Assembly: GCA_021774735.1 (NCBI GenBank)
Contig: JAJFIS010000047.1
Coordinates: 62,001 to 126,000, forward strand
Reading direction: 5' to 3'
DNA length: 64,000 nucleotides
DNA from: Alphaproteobacteria bacterium
GTDB lineage: Bacteria > Pseudomonadota > Alphaproteobacteria > Sphingomonadales > Kordiimonadaceae
Below, piece after piece: positions 44,115 through 52,964 of the stretch (position 1 is its first letter; every line of letters begins with the position of its first letter). Made by a program: the position numbers and the translations under genes. The notes beneath the pieces are model-generated. The model saw nothing but the letters and a program-made list of their open reading frames with translations. It made no database searches and was not told where the DNA came from.

Positions 44115-45344
44115 TTACTTCGTTTCCACTTTGAAAGCCAATAATGCGGCTTCAGCATTTTTCGTTGCCGCTTTTTGGCTGTCCCCAGTTGCCTGCACCA
44201 TGGCTACCGAAGCCGCAGCATTTTGGGCTTCACCAATTTCATCTCCAAGCTTGCACCAATGTTCAAACGCCAATACGCCATCACAGTTCAGAACATCTTC
44301 AGCTTTGCCCATATGGGTAATGGTGCCGCTACCGGGAATTAACCACCGGGTGGACACTGGTCGTATGTTTTTTGCATGCCAATCATTAGCGTCCAAAATT
44401 TCTCCCACGGCAAGTTTCGCCGCAGCTTCAACCAACTTAACACCGACGGAAAAAGGTATTTGATGCGTGCAAAAATACCCGCCCGATAGTCTCGCTGCCA
44501 GCTCAATGATATAGGGTTTGCCATCATGCAGCACCACATCGCCTTTAACAATACCATTTTCAACGCCCAAACTTGCAGCTGCTCGGCTGATGGTGTCTTT
44601 TGTCGCTGCTTCTATATCAGCATCAAGCTTTGCGGGCATATCGCCGCCATTCTCCACAATGAAAGGTGCAAAGCGCTCTAGAAACTCATAAGACCTAAGG
44701 GACAATGCCGGGGTCACGGCATGCCCGTCAATGATGATAGATTCGCTCGATATTTGCGGGCCGGACAAGTATTTCTCGGCCATCACACGCCCACTTGGAG
44801 AACTTTCAAGGGCATAGCCAAAGGCCCATGCTATCTGGGCAGGGTCGGATATAAGGCTAACACCTTTCGAGCCACGGCTATCCACCGGTTTAACAACAAT
44901 GTCGCACCATTTGGCCTGTAGTTCACGCAGTTCATCCACATCCGCAACACAAGCATATGGAGGCACCAAAACACCATCTGCTTCAAACTTCTGTTTCATG
45001 GCGAGCTTATCGACAGCACGGTCCGCCGCTTCAATTGATATGGAAGGCAAACTGAGTTTATCAGCAATGCGCGCAACAACATGGGGTACGTCGCAAGCTA
45101 GGCACATAACACCGTCGATGGGGTGCTCGGCGTGAAAAGCTTCAATAGCAGGCAAGCAATCGTCCAGATGATAAACACTGCCATGAATGCGCTGGTCTGC
45201 AATTTCAAAGCCGGGCGCCTGTTCGTCATAGTCACAAACGGCAAGCCGAAAGCCCAGCGCCTTAATTTGACGCAGGCCCTCAAGCGCTTGGCGAGAGCCA
45301 CCAAGCACGAGCAAAAACTTATTGTTAACGGAGCCCTGCTGCAC
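44115..45344 (-). CDS. ATP-grasp ligase
   Basis: The 409-residue ATP-grasp enzyme has an N-terminal pre-ATP-grasp domain (about 9-110, LLVLGGSRQALEGLRQIKALG). The ATP-binding lobe carries DIVVKPVDSRGSKGVSLI (about 147-165), and IIELAARLSGGYFCTHQIPFSVG (about 272-295) holds the metal-binding E and the RLSGG loop. Such enzymes join a carboxylate to an amine or similar nucleophile through an acyl-phosphate. In a pathway that lacks a visible PseH acetyltransferase, this protein could acylate the 4-amino sugar with an amino acid or another acid. GTG start at 45344 with AAGGA upstream. Its substrate is unknown. Confidence 0.85.
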   Translation of the reverse strand: MQQGSVNNKFLLVLGGSRQALEGLRQIKALGFRLAVCDYDEQAPGFEIADQRIHGSVYHLDDCLPAIEAFHAEHPIDGVMCLACDVPHVVARIADKLSLPSISIEAADRAVDKLAMKQKFEADGVLVPPYACVADVDELRELQAKWCDIVVKPVDSRGSKGVSLISDPAQIAWAFGYALESSPSGRVMAEKYLSGPQISSESIIIDGHAVTPALSLRSYEFLERFAPFIVENGGDMPAKLDADIEAATKDTISRAAASLGVENGIVKGDVVLHDGKPYIIELAARLSGGYFCTHQIPFSVGVKLVEAAAKLAVGEILDANDWHAKNIRPVSTRWLIPGSGTITHMGKAEDVLNCDGVLAFEHWCKLGDEIGEAQNAAASVAMVQATGDSQKAATKNAEAALLAFKVETK

Positions 45345-45370
45345 GGCTGCTATCCTTCAAAAATCTATCT

Positions 45371-46111
45371 TTAAAAATAGAGACCGCCGTTCACATTGAT
45401 CGTCTGTGCGGTAATATAGGATGATCGCTCAGACGCCAGAAATACTGCCGTTTCAGCAACCTCATTTCTATCCCCCATCCGCTTCATCATAACGCTGTCC
45501 GCTGCCGCCTTCACCGCAGGGTTTGCCATGCCTGCTGCTGCCATTTCGGAAGCCACCAAGCCAGCTGCCAGTGTATTGCAACGCCCGCCACTTTCCGCTA
45601 AAAAGCGCGCGATAACTTGACCGAGTGAAATAAGCCCCGCTTTGCTGGCAGCATAATGGGCGGTGCGCGGCCCGCCATATTGGCCCGAGACCGAGCCAAT
45701 CATGATAACACTGGCAGACCCTGATACTTTAAGCAGAGTAAGCGCTTCCTGTGTCACCACATAGGGCCCCTTCAGGTTCACCGCCATAATCTCATCCCAG
45801 TCGTCATCGGCTATTTTATCAAAATCCTCAGGTTTGTTAATCCCGGCATTATTAACTAGAATATCCAAGGCCCCATGGTTTTGCGCGATTATTTCCATCA
45901 AGGCTTTCAAGGCCACACGGTCGCAAACATCAGCTCTTATGGCCCGTTCAACAGGTAATTGTAAGCTGCTAACAACCTCCTGCGCGGCATCATCGTTACT
46001 GGCATAGGTGAAATAAACCGTAGCCCCCTCACGCACATATGCTTCCACAATCGCGCGGCCAATACCCCGGCTGCCGCCAGTTACCAGTGCTATTTTACCT
46101 TTGAGTTCCAT
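45371..46111 (-). CDS. SDR-family oxidoreductase (FabG-like)
   Basis: The protein of about 246 residues is a classical short-chain dehydrogenase: TGxxxGIG cofactor loop (VTGGSRGIGRAIVE), NNAG motif (DILVNNAGI), catalytic Ser (IGSVSG), YAASK and an ASERSSYITAQTINVNGG tail. FabG-like enzymes reduce 3-oxoacyl groups or sugar ketones. Three ATGs in a row begin the frame (46117, 46114, 46111); GAGGA is best spaced for the last. The start overlaps the stop of the transketolase subunit (46114), so the two are coupled. In this island a reduction or oxidation of a nucleotide sugar is likely. Confidence 0.85.
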   Translation of the reverse strand: MELKGKIALVTGGSRGIGRAIVEAYVREGATVYFTYASNDDAAQEVVSSLQLPVERAIRADVCDRVALKALMEIIAQNHGALDILVNNAGINKPEDFDKIADDDWDEIMAVNLKGPYVVTQEALTLLKVSGSASVIMIGSVSGQYGGPRTAHYAASKAGLISLGQVIARFLAESGGRCNTLAAGLVASEMAAAGMANPAVKAAADSVMMKRMGDRNEVAETAVFLASERSSYITAQTINVNGGLYF

Positions 46112-46113
46112 CA

Positions 46114-47079
46114 TCATTTCCTCGCGATTGCGCGTTTGCAGGCCGCCACAACGCCAGCTGCATCAATGCCAAATAACGCTGGCAATTCATCATGCTCGCC
46201 TGATTTGCCAAATTCATCCTTAATGCCAACAAACTCAACCAGCGCAGGTTGGTGCGCTGCCAAACATTCCGCCACTGCCCCGCCGAGACCACCAATAATA
46301 CTGTGATCTTCCGCTGTGACTATTGCACCAGTTTCCCGTGCTGCCGCAATAACCTCCGCGTTATCTAGCGGCTTGATGGTCGCCATATTCACTACACGCG
46401 CGTTAATGCCCTCAGCTTTTAGCGTCTCTGCGGCTTGAAGCGAGCGCGCCACCATAACGCCGGTAGCAATGATGGTTACATCGTCGCCTTCGCGCAAGCG
46501 GTCTGCCTTGCCAATGGTAAAACTGGTCGGGCCGTCATAAAGAACTGGGGTGGCACTGCGGCCAATGCGCATATAAACCGGGCCAATATGGTCCAGAACA
46601 GCATGGAAAGCCGCCATAAACTCATTAGCGTCAGCTGGGGAAATAACCGTTACGTCCGGTATAGCTCGCATGGTGGCGAGATCTTCCAGCGCCTGCGCCG
46701 TGGCACCGTCTGGCCCAACGTCTAGCCCGTGATGCGAACAGCAAAGCTTAACATTCCGCTGGCCGTAACAAACGGCGGTGCGAAATTGTTCGTGCGCCCG
46801 CATGGTGCCAAAGGCTGCGAAGGTGGAAACTACCGGTATCAAACCGCTATCGGCGACCCCCGATGCGGCCGCCATCATATTTTGCTCAGCAATACCAAAT
46901 TGCATCACCCGCTCTGGCATATCCTGTGTAAAGGGTTTGGCACCTGTGCCACCCGCGACATCAGCGTCTAATAACACCCAGTCATCCCGCATGGCACCCG
47001 CATGCAATAAAACGCGGCCAAAAGCATCGCGCAGTGAAACATCTTCGCCCTTAGCCCAATATTCTAATTCTTCCGCCAT
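46114..47079 (-). CDS. Transketolase C-terminal subunit (TktB-type half enzyme)
   Basis: About 321 residues correspond to the C-terminal two domains of transketolase: the pyrimidine-binding domain (RVMQFGIAEQNMMAAASGVADSG; HHGLDVGPDGATAQALEDL) and the C-terminal domain (RVVNMATIKPLD). The N-terminal half is encoded immediately upstream as a separate gene. ATG 47079 with GGGAG six bases away follows the TGA of that gene with one base between (TGATATG), so the two subunits are made together. The open frame begins earlier (47112) but in a non-homologous stretch. In sugar islands such split transketolases move a two-carbon ketol unit, probably into an unusual sugar. Confidence 0.9.
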   Translation of the reverse strand: MAEELEYWAKGEDVSLRDAFGRVLLHAGAMRDDWVLLDADVAGGTGAKPFTQDMPERVMQFGIAEQNMMAAASGVADSGLIPVVSTFAAFGTMRAHEQFRTAVCYGQRNVKLCCSHHGLDVGPDGATAQALEDLATMRAIPDVTVISPADANEFMAAFHAVLDHIGPVYMRIGRSATPVLYDGPTSFTIGKADRLREGDDVTIIATGVMVARSLQAAETLKAEGINARVVNMATIKPLDNAEVIAAARETGAIVTAEDHSIIGGLGGAVAECLAAHQPALVEFVGIKDEFGKSGEHDELPALFGIDAAGVVAACKRAIARK

Positions 47080-47080
47080 A

Positions 47081-47893
47081 TCACGCTCCCAATTCTGACA
47101 TTGCGCCCGCAAGCTCTTCGTCTTTTATGGCAACGCTGCCATGCCAATAGAGCACATTTTCCATGAAACTGACGCCTTTGCCTTTGATAGTGTCGGCGTG
47201 GATAAAGGTAGGCTGGCCCTTGGTGTTGCGGGCTTGCGTAAGTGCTTCCTTGATACTGGCAATATCATGACCATCAATATCAATCACATTCCAACCAAAA
47301 GCCCGCGCCCTTTCACTTACATCGCCCATATCCAGCTGTTCGCTAACCGGGGCGTCACCCTGCAGCTTATTGGCATCATAAATGACGACAATATTGTCTA
47401 GCTTCTGGAAAGGAGCCAGCATCATGCCTTCCCAAGTATTGCCTTCTTGCAAGTCACCATCGCCGACCAGCACATAGCTGCGGTAATTAAGCCCTTGATG
47501 CCGCGCACCGAGCGCCATGCCAATGCCTTGCGACAGGCCCATCCCAAGCGAACCAGAGACGGCGTCAACGCCGGGAATACGCACATCCGGGTGGCCCTCT
47601 AAGTAGCCATTCAGTTTTCGCAGGGAATAAGCGTCTTCCATCGGGAAAAAGCCCCGCATGGCCAAGGCGACATAAAGCGCCGGGCATGCATGACCCTTGG
47701 AGAGCACAAAACGGTCACGCTCGCGGCCACTGGGCTCAGCGGGGTCAAGTGTCATCTCATCAAAATAAAGCACGGCCAAAATATCCGCTATCGACATACA
47801 GCCACCCGGATGGCCGGAGGTGGCATTGTAAATGGCTTTTATGGTATGCATACGCAAAAGCCGTGCTTGTTCAATCAGTTGATCGTTATCCAC
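47081..47893 (-). CDS. Transketolase N-terminal subunit (TktA-type half enzyme)
   Basis: The 270-residue protein is the thiamine-diphosphate-binding N-terminal half of transketolase: SGHPGGCMSIADILAVLYFDEM, HACPALYVALAMRG, and the GDGDLQEGNTWEGMM motif (about 145-160) with the G-D-G start of the ThDP/Mg site. With the following gene it makes a two-subunit enzyme. It begins with GTG at 47893, preceded by GAGGAGAA. It is 36 bases from the next upstream methyltransferase gene. Confidence 0.92.
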   Translation of the reverse strand: MDNDQLIEQARLLRMHTIKAIYNATSGHPGGCMSIADILAVLYFDEMTLDPAEPSGRERDRFVLSKGHACPALYVALAMRGFFPMEDAYSLRKLNGYLEGHPDVRIPGVDAVSGSLGMGLSQGIGMALGARHQGLNYRSYVLVGDGDLQEGNTWEGMMLAPFQKLDNIVVIYDANKLQGDAPVSEQLDMGDVSERARAFGWNVIDIDGHDIASIKEALTQARNTKGQPTFIHADTIKGKGVSFMENVLYWHGSVAIKDEELAGAMSELGA

Positions 47894-47929
47894 TTAATTC
47901 TCCTCATCACACCAATTGGCGCTTATCAC

Positions 47930-49144
47930 TTATGCAACATAGCTAAAGATGTCATCATAAAGGGTAATTATTTTATCTATACTCAAGCCTTGGCCGAGCA
48001 GTTCTTGTTCAATCTCACCCTGAAAAGCATAGCTAGACACCAGAACCGCGTCATAATCCGCTATAGTCACCGCATCCATGCTGAGAATTGCATGAGGCCC
48101 TAACTTCGTGTTTTCCAGACTTCGGTCACAAATATCAAAGGTCAGCTGCGGCGCATGTGCCTCTAATATTTTCAGCACGGACACCGTATGGGCACCGCCG
48201 CAACGAATGAGGATGTTTTTGGCATGCAAGGCTTCCAGCTTATCCAATAGTCGGGTCTTTGCTGCATCCCGTGCATCCTGCCAGTTATGGATGGCGGACA
48301 GGCCGCAAGCCGCCATATAGGGTTGCGGGGGCAAGCTTTCAGCCTTTTCACCCTTGCCAGCGATAATTCGAATACCTGGGTAATTATCAATGGTGCGAAC
48401 ACCCTCAACGGTAAAGCCCATGTCATCCAGCAACCATGTCAGCGTAAGGACGGTATAATTGACGATATGAAAATAACCGAGAGGCACCGCGAGGGAGCGG
48501 TCCCAACGTTCGCCGTCGGGCACTTCGATATAAAGCTTTCCGTCGGCGGCCAAGCGGTGATGCAAAATGCGCAGAACCCCGCGCGGGTCGGTCATATGTT
48601 CAAAACTATGGGACGATACAATGAGATCAAACTCACCCGTGAGATCAGCATCTTCAACCCTGTCACTATGGATAGTGACGCCCTCTAAGCTCTCAAGCGG
48701 CAAACAAGCGCCCGTTGGCTCAACGAGTGACGCGGATATCTCTTTGCCGGAAGCCTTTTGGTCAAACATCCTGAACAGCGTTCCATCAGAAGCGCCAATT
48801 TCGAGGTATCTAACTTCATCTTTATCTTTAACTATATTAATTAATTCTTTGATTTGTCTTGATTTATTACGCAGATTCCAAACATTTCCACTCAAAGGGG
48901 CTAACCCACGGCTTTGGTTGCCATACATATCCTCAAGGTCAAGCTCTGGGGTATAGCAGGCACTATCGCATGATCGCTCAGCGCTATAGACCGCCCCGCA
49001 ATTCCCGCAGTGGTCTAAGCTATAGGTAAATAACTGCGCGCCAATTTGCAGGTAACTATTGTCAATATTTTGGCGTAAAGCCTCTGCTGCATCACAGACA
49101 GGGCAACAAGTCATGATGTCTAGGTCTTTATCCATGGGCGTCAC
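47930..49144 (-). CDS. Zn-binding C-methyltransferase-type SAM methyltransferase
   Basis: The 404-residue protein shows three parts. A zinc-ribbon N-terminus has CPVC and CGNC pairs (about 14-17 and 46-49). A SAM-binding class I methyltransferase follows (EIGASDGTLFRMF, about 95-108; FDLIVSSHSFEHM, about 154-166). A C-terminal Rossmann-like domain (NILIRCGGAHTVSVLKILEAH) completes it. This is the layout of sugar C-methyltransferases such as TylCIII/NovU. It may add a methyl group to the nonulosonate or its precursor. The GTG start overlaps the radical SAM stop (GTGA); an ATG three codons later is the alternative. It lies in the glycan island between transketolase and radical SAM genes. Confidence 0.85.
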   Translation of the reverse strand: MTPMDKDLDIMTCCPVCDAAEALRQNIDNSYLQIGAQLFTYSLDHCGNCGAVYSAERSCDSACYTPELDLEDMYGNQSRGLAPLSGNVWNLRNKSRQIKELINIVKDKDEVRYLEIGASDGTLFRMFDQKASGKEISASLVEPTGACLPLESLEGVTIHSDRVEDADLTGEFDLIVSSHSFEHMTDPRGVLRILHHRLAADGKLYIEVPDGERWDRSLAVPLGYFHIVNYTVLTLTWLLDDMGFTVEGVRTIDNYPGIRIIAGKGEKAESLPPQPYMAACGLSAIHNWQDARDAAKTRLLDKLEALHAKNILIRCGGAHTVSVLKILEAHAPQLTFDICDRSLENTKLGPHAILSMDAVTIADYDAVLVSSYAFQGEIEQELLGQGLSIDKIITLYDDIFSYVA

Positions 49145-50205
49145 TTGCCTAGAACAAGATCTTGCACCTGCCCTTTTTCTAATGTTGGTCGCTCATCAAC
49201 GCGGCCACTCCAATCCCAATCGATGCATTTACTGCAAACACAGCTTGGATCGATTTTATTGACCAAATGTTGCGCGCGCAGGTCGGCCATTTTGTCACCC
49301 TGCCAAGCTTCGGCGATGGTCATGTCTTTGATATTGCCAATGGAAAGCTCACCGTCAATATTTTGGCTGCATGGCACCAGTTCACCATTAGACAGAACCA
49401 CAAGGCGCAACCATAATTGGCGGCAAGGTAAGCGCTCAGTCAAGTCTCGGTCCATTATTTGGCCCGAATTCGGATCATCTTGACTTTGGCGAATGGGTGC
49501 CCGGCCAATATAGTCAAACTGTGGGCTGATATGAAAATGGTTGACCCTGTCGCGCCACATATCCATATAGTCTTCGATCTGCTCATCCGTTTCACTTGTG
49601 CGCACATATGTCATTGAAATCCATGGGCTTTCAGACCCATGCTTGGCTTTATATTCGCGCAGCTTATCAAGGTTACGAATAACCTTATTATAACTATCCG
49701 TGCCCCGAATAGCGCGGTAGCTCTCTCGGTCCCGGCCTTCAAAAGAAATATGGATGCTGTCAAGACCAGAGGTAACCAGCGCTTCGATCTCGGATGATTT
49801 GATCGTCGTGAAATTAGTGGTGACGGAAACCAGAGGTATGCCGCGTTCCTTGGCATGCTTGATGTAATCCACCGTGCGGCGGTTCATGAAGGGTTCGCCG
49901 AAGAAAAAGAAATGCACCGCGTAAATGCCGAAATCGGCGCATTCATTGATCGCCTTCATGGCGACATCACCGTCAATATTTTGGGCTGTTCGCTTCATAT
50001 CCGGATGCACACACATGACGCAGGTTTGATTGCAGTCATTGGTTGGCTCAATATGAACCGTGGTCGGCAAGGCTGTATTCAGCTTCAAATTATAAGCAAG
50101 CTGATTATATTTTTGATATTCTTCACGGGTGCCGGGGACGAACTTCGCCAGCGCTTTGACCTCTTCTGCGGTCATAAACCCATTTATATTGGTCGGTCCA
50201 GCCAC
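49141..50205 (-). CDS. Radical SAM/SPASM-domain protein
   Basis: The 354-residue protein has the radical SAM cluster motif CNQTCVMC (CxxxCxxC, about 59-66) and a C-terminal SPASM-type region with CRQLW, VPCSQNIDG and DPSCVCSKC that can bind auxiliary iron-sulfur clusters. SPASM enzymes act on peptides, lipids or sugars; in glycan islands they may oxidise or rearrange a sugar. GTG start at 50205 preceded by GGATAACA. It overlaps the next methyltransferase gene by four bases. Substrate unknown. Confidence 0.9.
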   Translation of the reverse strand: MAGPTNINGFMTAEEVKALAKFVPGTREEYQKYNQLAYNLKLNTALPTTVHIEPTNDCNQTCVMCVHPDMKRTAQNIDGDVAMKAINECADFGIYAVHFFFFGEPFMNRRTVDYIKHAKERGIPLVSVTTNFTTIKSSEIEALVTSGLDSIHISFEGRDRESYRAIRGTDSYNKVIRNLDKLREYKAKHGSESPWISMTYVRTSETDEQIEDYMDMWRDRVNHFHISPQFDYIGRAPIRQSQDDPNSGQIMDRDLTERLPCRQLWLRLVVLSNGELVPCSQNIDGELSIGNIKDMTIAEAWQGDKMADLRAQHLVNKIDPSCVCSKCIDWDWSGRVDERPTLEKGQVQDLVLGK

Positions 50206-50287
50206 TGTTATCCTATTAGTATATTTAATAAATTTGCAGTTTCTCTCTGTTATAATGCAATTAACAGACCAAAATAATAATAATTAC

Positions 50288-51220
50288 TTATTTTTGGGCG
50301 AATATGATGGCCAACCGCCCAAGACCCGCCTGAGCCAAGGCTTTATAGAGATTAATGCGCGCTTCTGCGTCATTTTCCGCCAAGGTCAGATCAAAGCTTT
50401 TTCGCTTATTATGGCATATTTTACCCAGTTTGGGGTCTGCGGTATAATCATCCCCCATCAGCAGGAACATTTCCATCGGGAAATTGGTAAGACGCTCGAA
50501 ACACACAAGCCCTTGAGCCGTGACTATTTTCTCTAAACTTTCAAAATTGAAATAATTCACATGGTGGTCGGGCACAACCCACCAAGGGGCATCGCTCCTG
50601 CCCTTCACGACCGCCTGCTGCAGGGGGTTGAAGTCATTAGGAACCGAGATTGCTAACACGCCGCCATCAGCGAGTAAGGTCATTGCTATAACAAGTGTTT
50701 CGATAGGATTTTCAATATGTTCAAGGACTTCGCTCAAGTGAATAAAGTCATATTTATCCATTGTAGCAGCAAGTTCACTTGTGAAAAAATCATTGATGAC
50801 ATGTACGCCCCTGCTGGCAGCGTGGGATGCGGCTATGGGTGATGGTTCCACCCCTGTCACGGTCCAACCGTTGTCTTTTGCCGCGACAAGGAAATCCCCT
50901 GGCCCGCACCCAATATCCAGCACCCGCTTCTGACTATCCGCTGGCAGCGCCTTTTCTGCGATGTTTAACCGGTCGGTAAAGCCCAATGCCAACCACTGGC
51001 TATCTTCAGTTGATGCCTCAATATAACTAGTGCGTTCTTTTTGGTAAAATTCTTCGGCGTAGAATTTCCGCTGGTCCGCCTTGCTGGGCAGTGGGACAAT
51101 ATGACTAAAGCCGCAGCGTTCGCAATTAATAACATGGCCACCATCATAAGCCGTGAGCGCATGACCTTCATGCTCACCATGCTCCGCGTTGCTCCACTTT
51201 ACTTTCTCGTCAAAGGACAT
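50288..51220 (-). CDS. Class I SAM-dependent methyltransferase
   Basis: The protein of about 310 residues has one Cys pair (INCERCGF, about 32-39). A class I SAM fold follows: VLDIGCGPGDFLVAAKDNG (about 97-115), YDFIHLSEVLEHIENP (about 155-170) and PNDFNPLQQAVVKG. It belongs with the group that methylates sugars or lipid-linked intermediates. Two starts are possible: GTG 51232 or ATG 51220, neither with a clear Shine-Dalgarno; both overlap the upstream gene. Together with the other methyltransferase it suggests a doubly methylated sugar. Confidence 0.85.
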   Translation of the reverse strand: MSFDEKVKWSNAEHGEHEGHALTAYDGGHVINCERCGFSHIVPLPSKADQRKFYAEEFYQKERTSYIEASTEDSQWLALGFTDRLNIAEKALPADSQKRVLDIGCGPGDFLVAAKDNGWTVTGVEPSPIAASHAASRGVHVINDFFTSELAATMDKYDFIHLSEVLEHIENPIETLVIAMTLLADGGVLAISVPNDFNPLQQAVVKGRSDAPWWVVPDHHVNYFNFESLEKIVTAQGLVCFERLTNFPMEMFLLMGDDYTADPKLGKICHNKRKSFDLTLAENDAEARINLYKALAQAGLGRLAIIFAQK

Positions 51221-52964
51221 GAGCAGCATCACTTTCTAATAAATGGCTAATGGCAGCAGCAAATTTTTTCGAACCCTTATGTAAGTCCATTGATATTTGA
51301 TCAAGCATTTTCATGTTTTCATTTTTCTCCAGCAAACTCAATGCTTTATCTGCTGCAGCTTCAATGGTCGGCGCAGTAAATTCTGGCAATGTTGCCTCCA
51401 GCATTAACCATTCCACTATGCCCACACTACTATCTGGGTCAACCGCGATAACCGGCAGTTTTGCTTTTAAACATTCAAAAAAGGAGACACCATAGAGACA
51501 AATTGCAGCGTCATAGTTTTTGTATAGGCTGGCTAAATCGTCTGGCGAATGAAGAGTTTGCCAATTACTCGCTCCATGCGACGGCAATTTAGGCTCCTTG
51601 GCGAAAGGGCCTTGCACCCAGTGGATACCCACAGTTTCAGGCAAGCCCGACAGTAAAATCTCGGGCCAAGACTGACTATAGCCCTGCGGGTCGCTGCCCC
51701 CAGTTAAAATAAGGACTTTTTTGGGCTTAGAGGTCTCGCTCAAAGGTATTTGAATAACAGGCTTGAGCAAATAATTTTGCCAACCAAAATCTACCCCGCT
51801 CTCATCTGCCCCTTTTACGCCCTTAAAATAAAAGGATGGTATCCACGCCAGATCAACCTTTTCCAAATTACTTTCAGAATTGTCGATCAGTACTATTTTA
51901 CCCTGGTAGCCATTGAGCAGCGCTAACAGTGGGTCGCCAACGTCTTTAACATCAATGATAACGACCGCAGTTTTTTCTAATTTATCCTGTAAGTGTTCAA
52001 GATTATCACCTGAAAGCCATGTATGCTTTAAGACGGAAAGTGGTGCATAATCAACAGTTTCCCCCATAATCATAATCTCAACGCCCATAGCATTGAGCTC
52101 TTGCAGAGCGTTTGCTACCACACAGGCGCGGGCCAAATGACCAAGACCAGCATCAGCAGATGCTTCACAAATAATTAAAGCTTTTGCTGCCACTTCGGTT
52201 GCTGTTTTTTGGTGCACATGAGCATTCAGTTGAGCAAGCTTAGGGTCCGCCTTCACCGTAGCTATCACCCATTTCAAATCGACAACTGACTGCGGGGAAT
52301 GATCCGCATACCAGCACTCATAAAGTGCTTTCATGAAGTTATAATCAGCTGGCGTATCTACTGACACACGCTGGGTTATGGAAGCAAACACAGGATCATC
52401 ATCAACCGCTATGGCTTTAACTGGTTTTACTTTGCCGCTGCTATGCCACACCGCGCCCACATGCTCGCGCTCAAAGGGCTCAGTGGCAGCCGCCATCATT
52501 TGCTTCCAAAATGATCGGGTGTAAACATCAAAGCCCTCATGGATAAATTTTCCGCCAACAGAGGGAGGTGCAAGACTTACATAATCCGCCGCTTCATCGG
52601 ATGCTATAGCCTTAACCATGCGGTCGATGGTCTGCACTTCTATCAGTGGGCTATCGCCGCATATATATACTATAGTGTCGGCTTGGTATTTTTGAGCGAC
52701 CGCATCCACGCGGCCCATCAGGTCGTTGACGTCACCGCCATGAGCATAAACGTCAGTGCCAGCTTCTTTGACAAGTTTGACCAAGTCATCGTTATAAACA
52801 TCATCAGTTGTTGCAACGACAAAATCAGTAATTTCTGTTGATTGTTTCAAGCGATCTATGAGACGCAGTATCAAAGGTTTGCCAGCTAAGTCCAGCAAAT
52901 GTTTGCGGGGCAATCGGCTGCTGTTAAGGCGCGCACCAATGATTGCTACTGTTTTGGCTGCCAT
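51210..52964 (-). CDS. Fused cytidylyltransferase-PseG protein
   Basis: The 584-residue protein joins two activities. Residues 1-240 are a CMP-sugar cytidylyltransferase of the SpsF/NeuA/PseF type (IGARLNSSRLPRKHLLDLAGKPLI, shortened; VYICGDSPLIEV). Residues 265-570 resemble PseG, a GT-B-type UDP-sugar hydrolase (ASADAGLGHLARACVVANAL; LILTGGSDPQGYS). In the pathway PseG removes UDP from the diacetamido sugar and the PseF activity makes CMP-pseudaminate, so one protein covers steps before and after PseI. The stop overlaps the downstream gene. ATG start at 52964. Confidence 0.87.
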   Translation of the reverse strand: MAAKTVAIIGARLNSSRLPRKHLLDLAGKPLILRLIDRLKQSTEITDFVVATTDDVYNDDLVKLVKEAGTDVYAHGGDVNDLMGRVDAVAQKYQADTIVYICGDSPLIEVQTIDRMVKAIASDEAADYVSLAPPSVGGKFIHEGFDVYTRSFWKQMMAAATEPFEREHVGAVWHSSGKVKPVKAIAVDDDPVFASITQRVSVDTPADYNFMKALYECWYADHSPQSVVDLKWVIATVKADPKLAQLNAHVHQKTATEVAAKALIICEASADAGLGHLARACVVANALQELNAMGVEIMIMGETVDYAPLSVLKHTWLSGDNLEHLQDKLEKTAVVIIDVKDVGDPLLALLNGYQGKIVLIDNSESNLEKVDLAWIPSFYFKGVKGADESGVDFGWQNYLLKPVIQIPLSETSKPKKVLILTGGSDPQGYSQSWPEILLSGLPETVGIHWVQGPFAKEPKLPSHGASNWQTLHSPDDLASLYKNYDAAICLYGVSFFECLKAKLPVIAVDPDSSVGIVEWLMLEATLPEFTAPTIEAAADKALSLLEKNENMKMLDQISMDLHKGSKKFAAAISHLLESDAAHVL

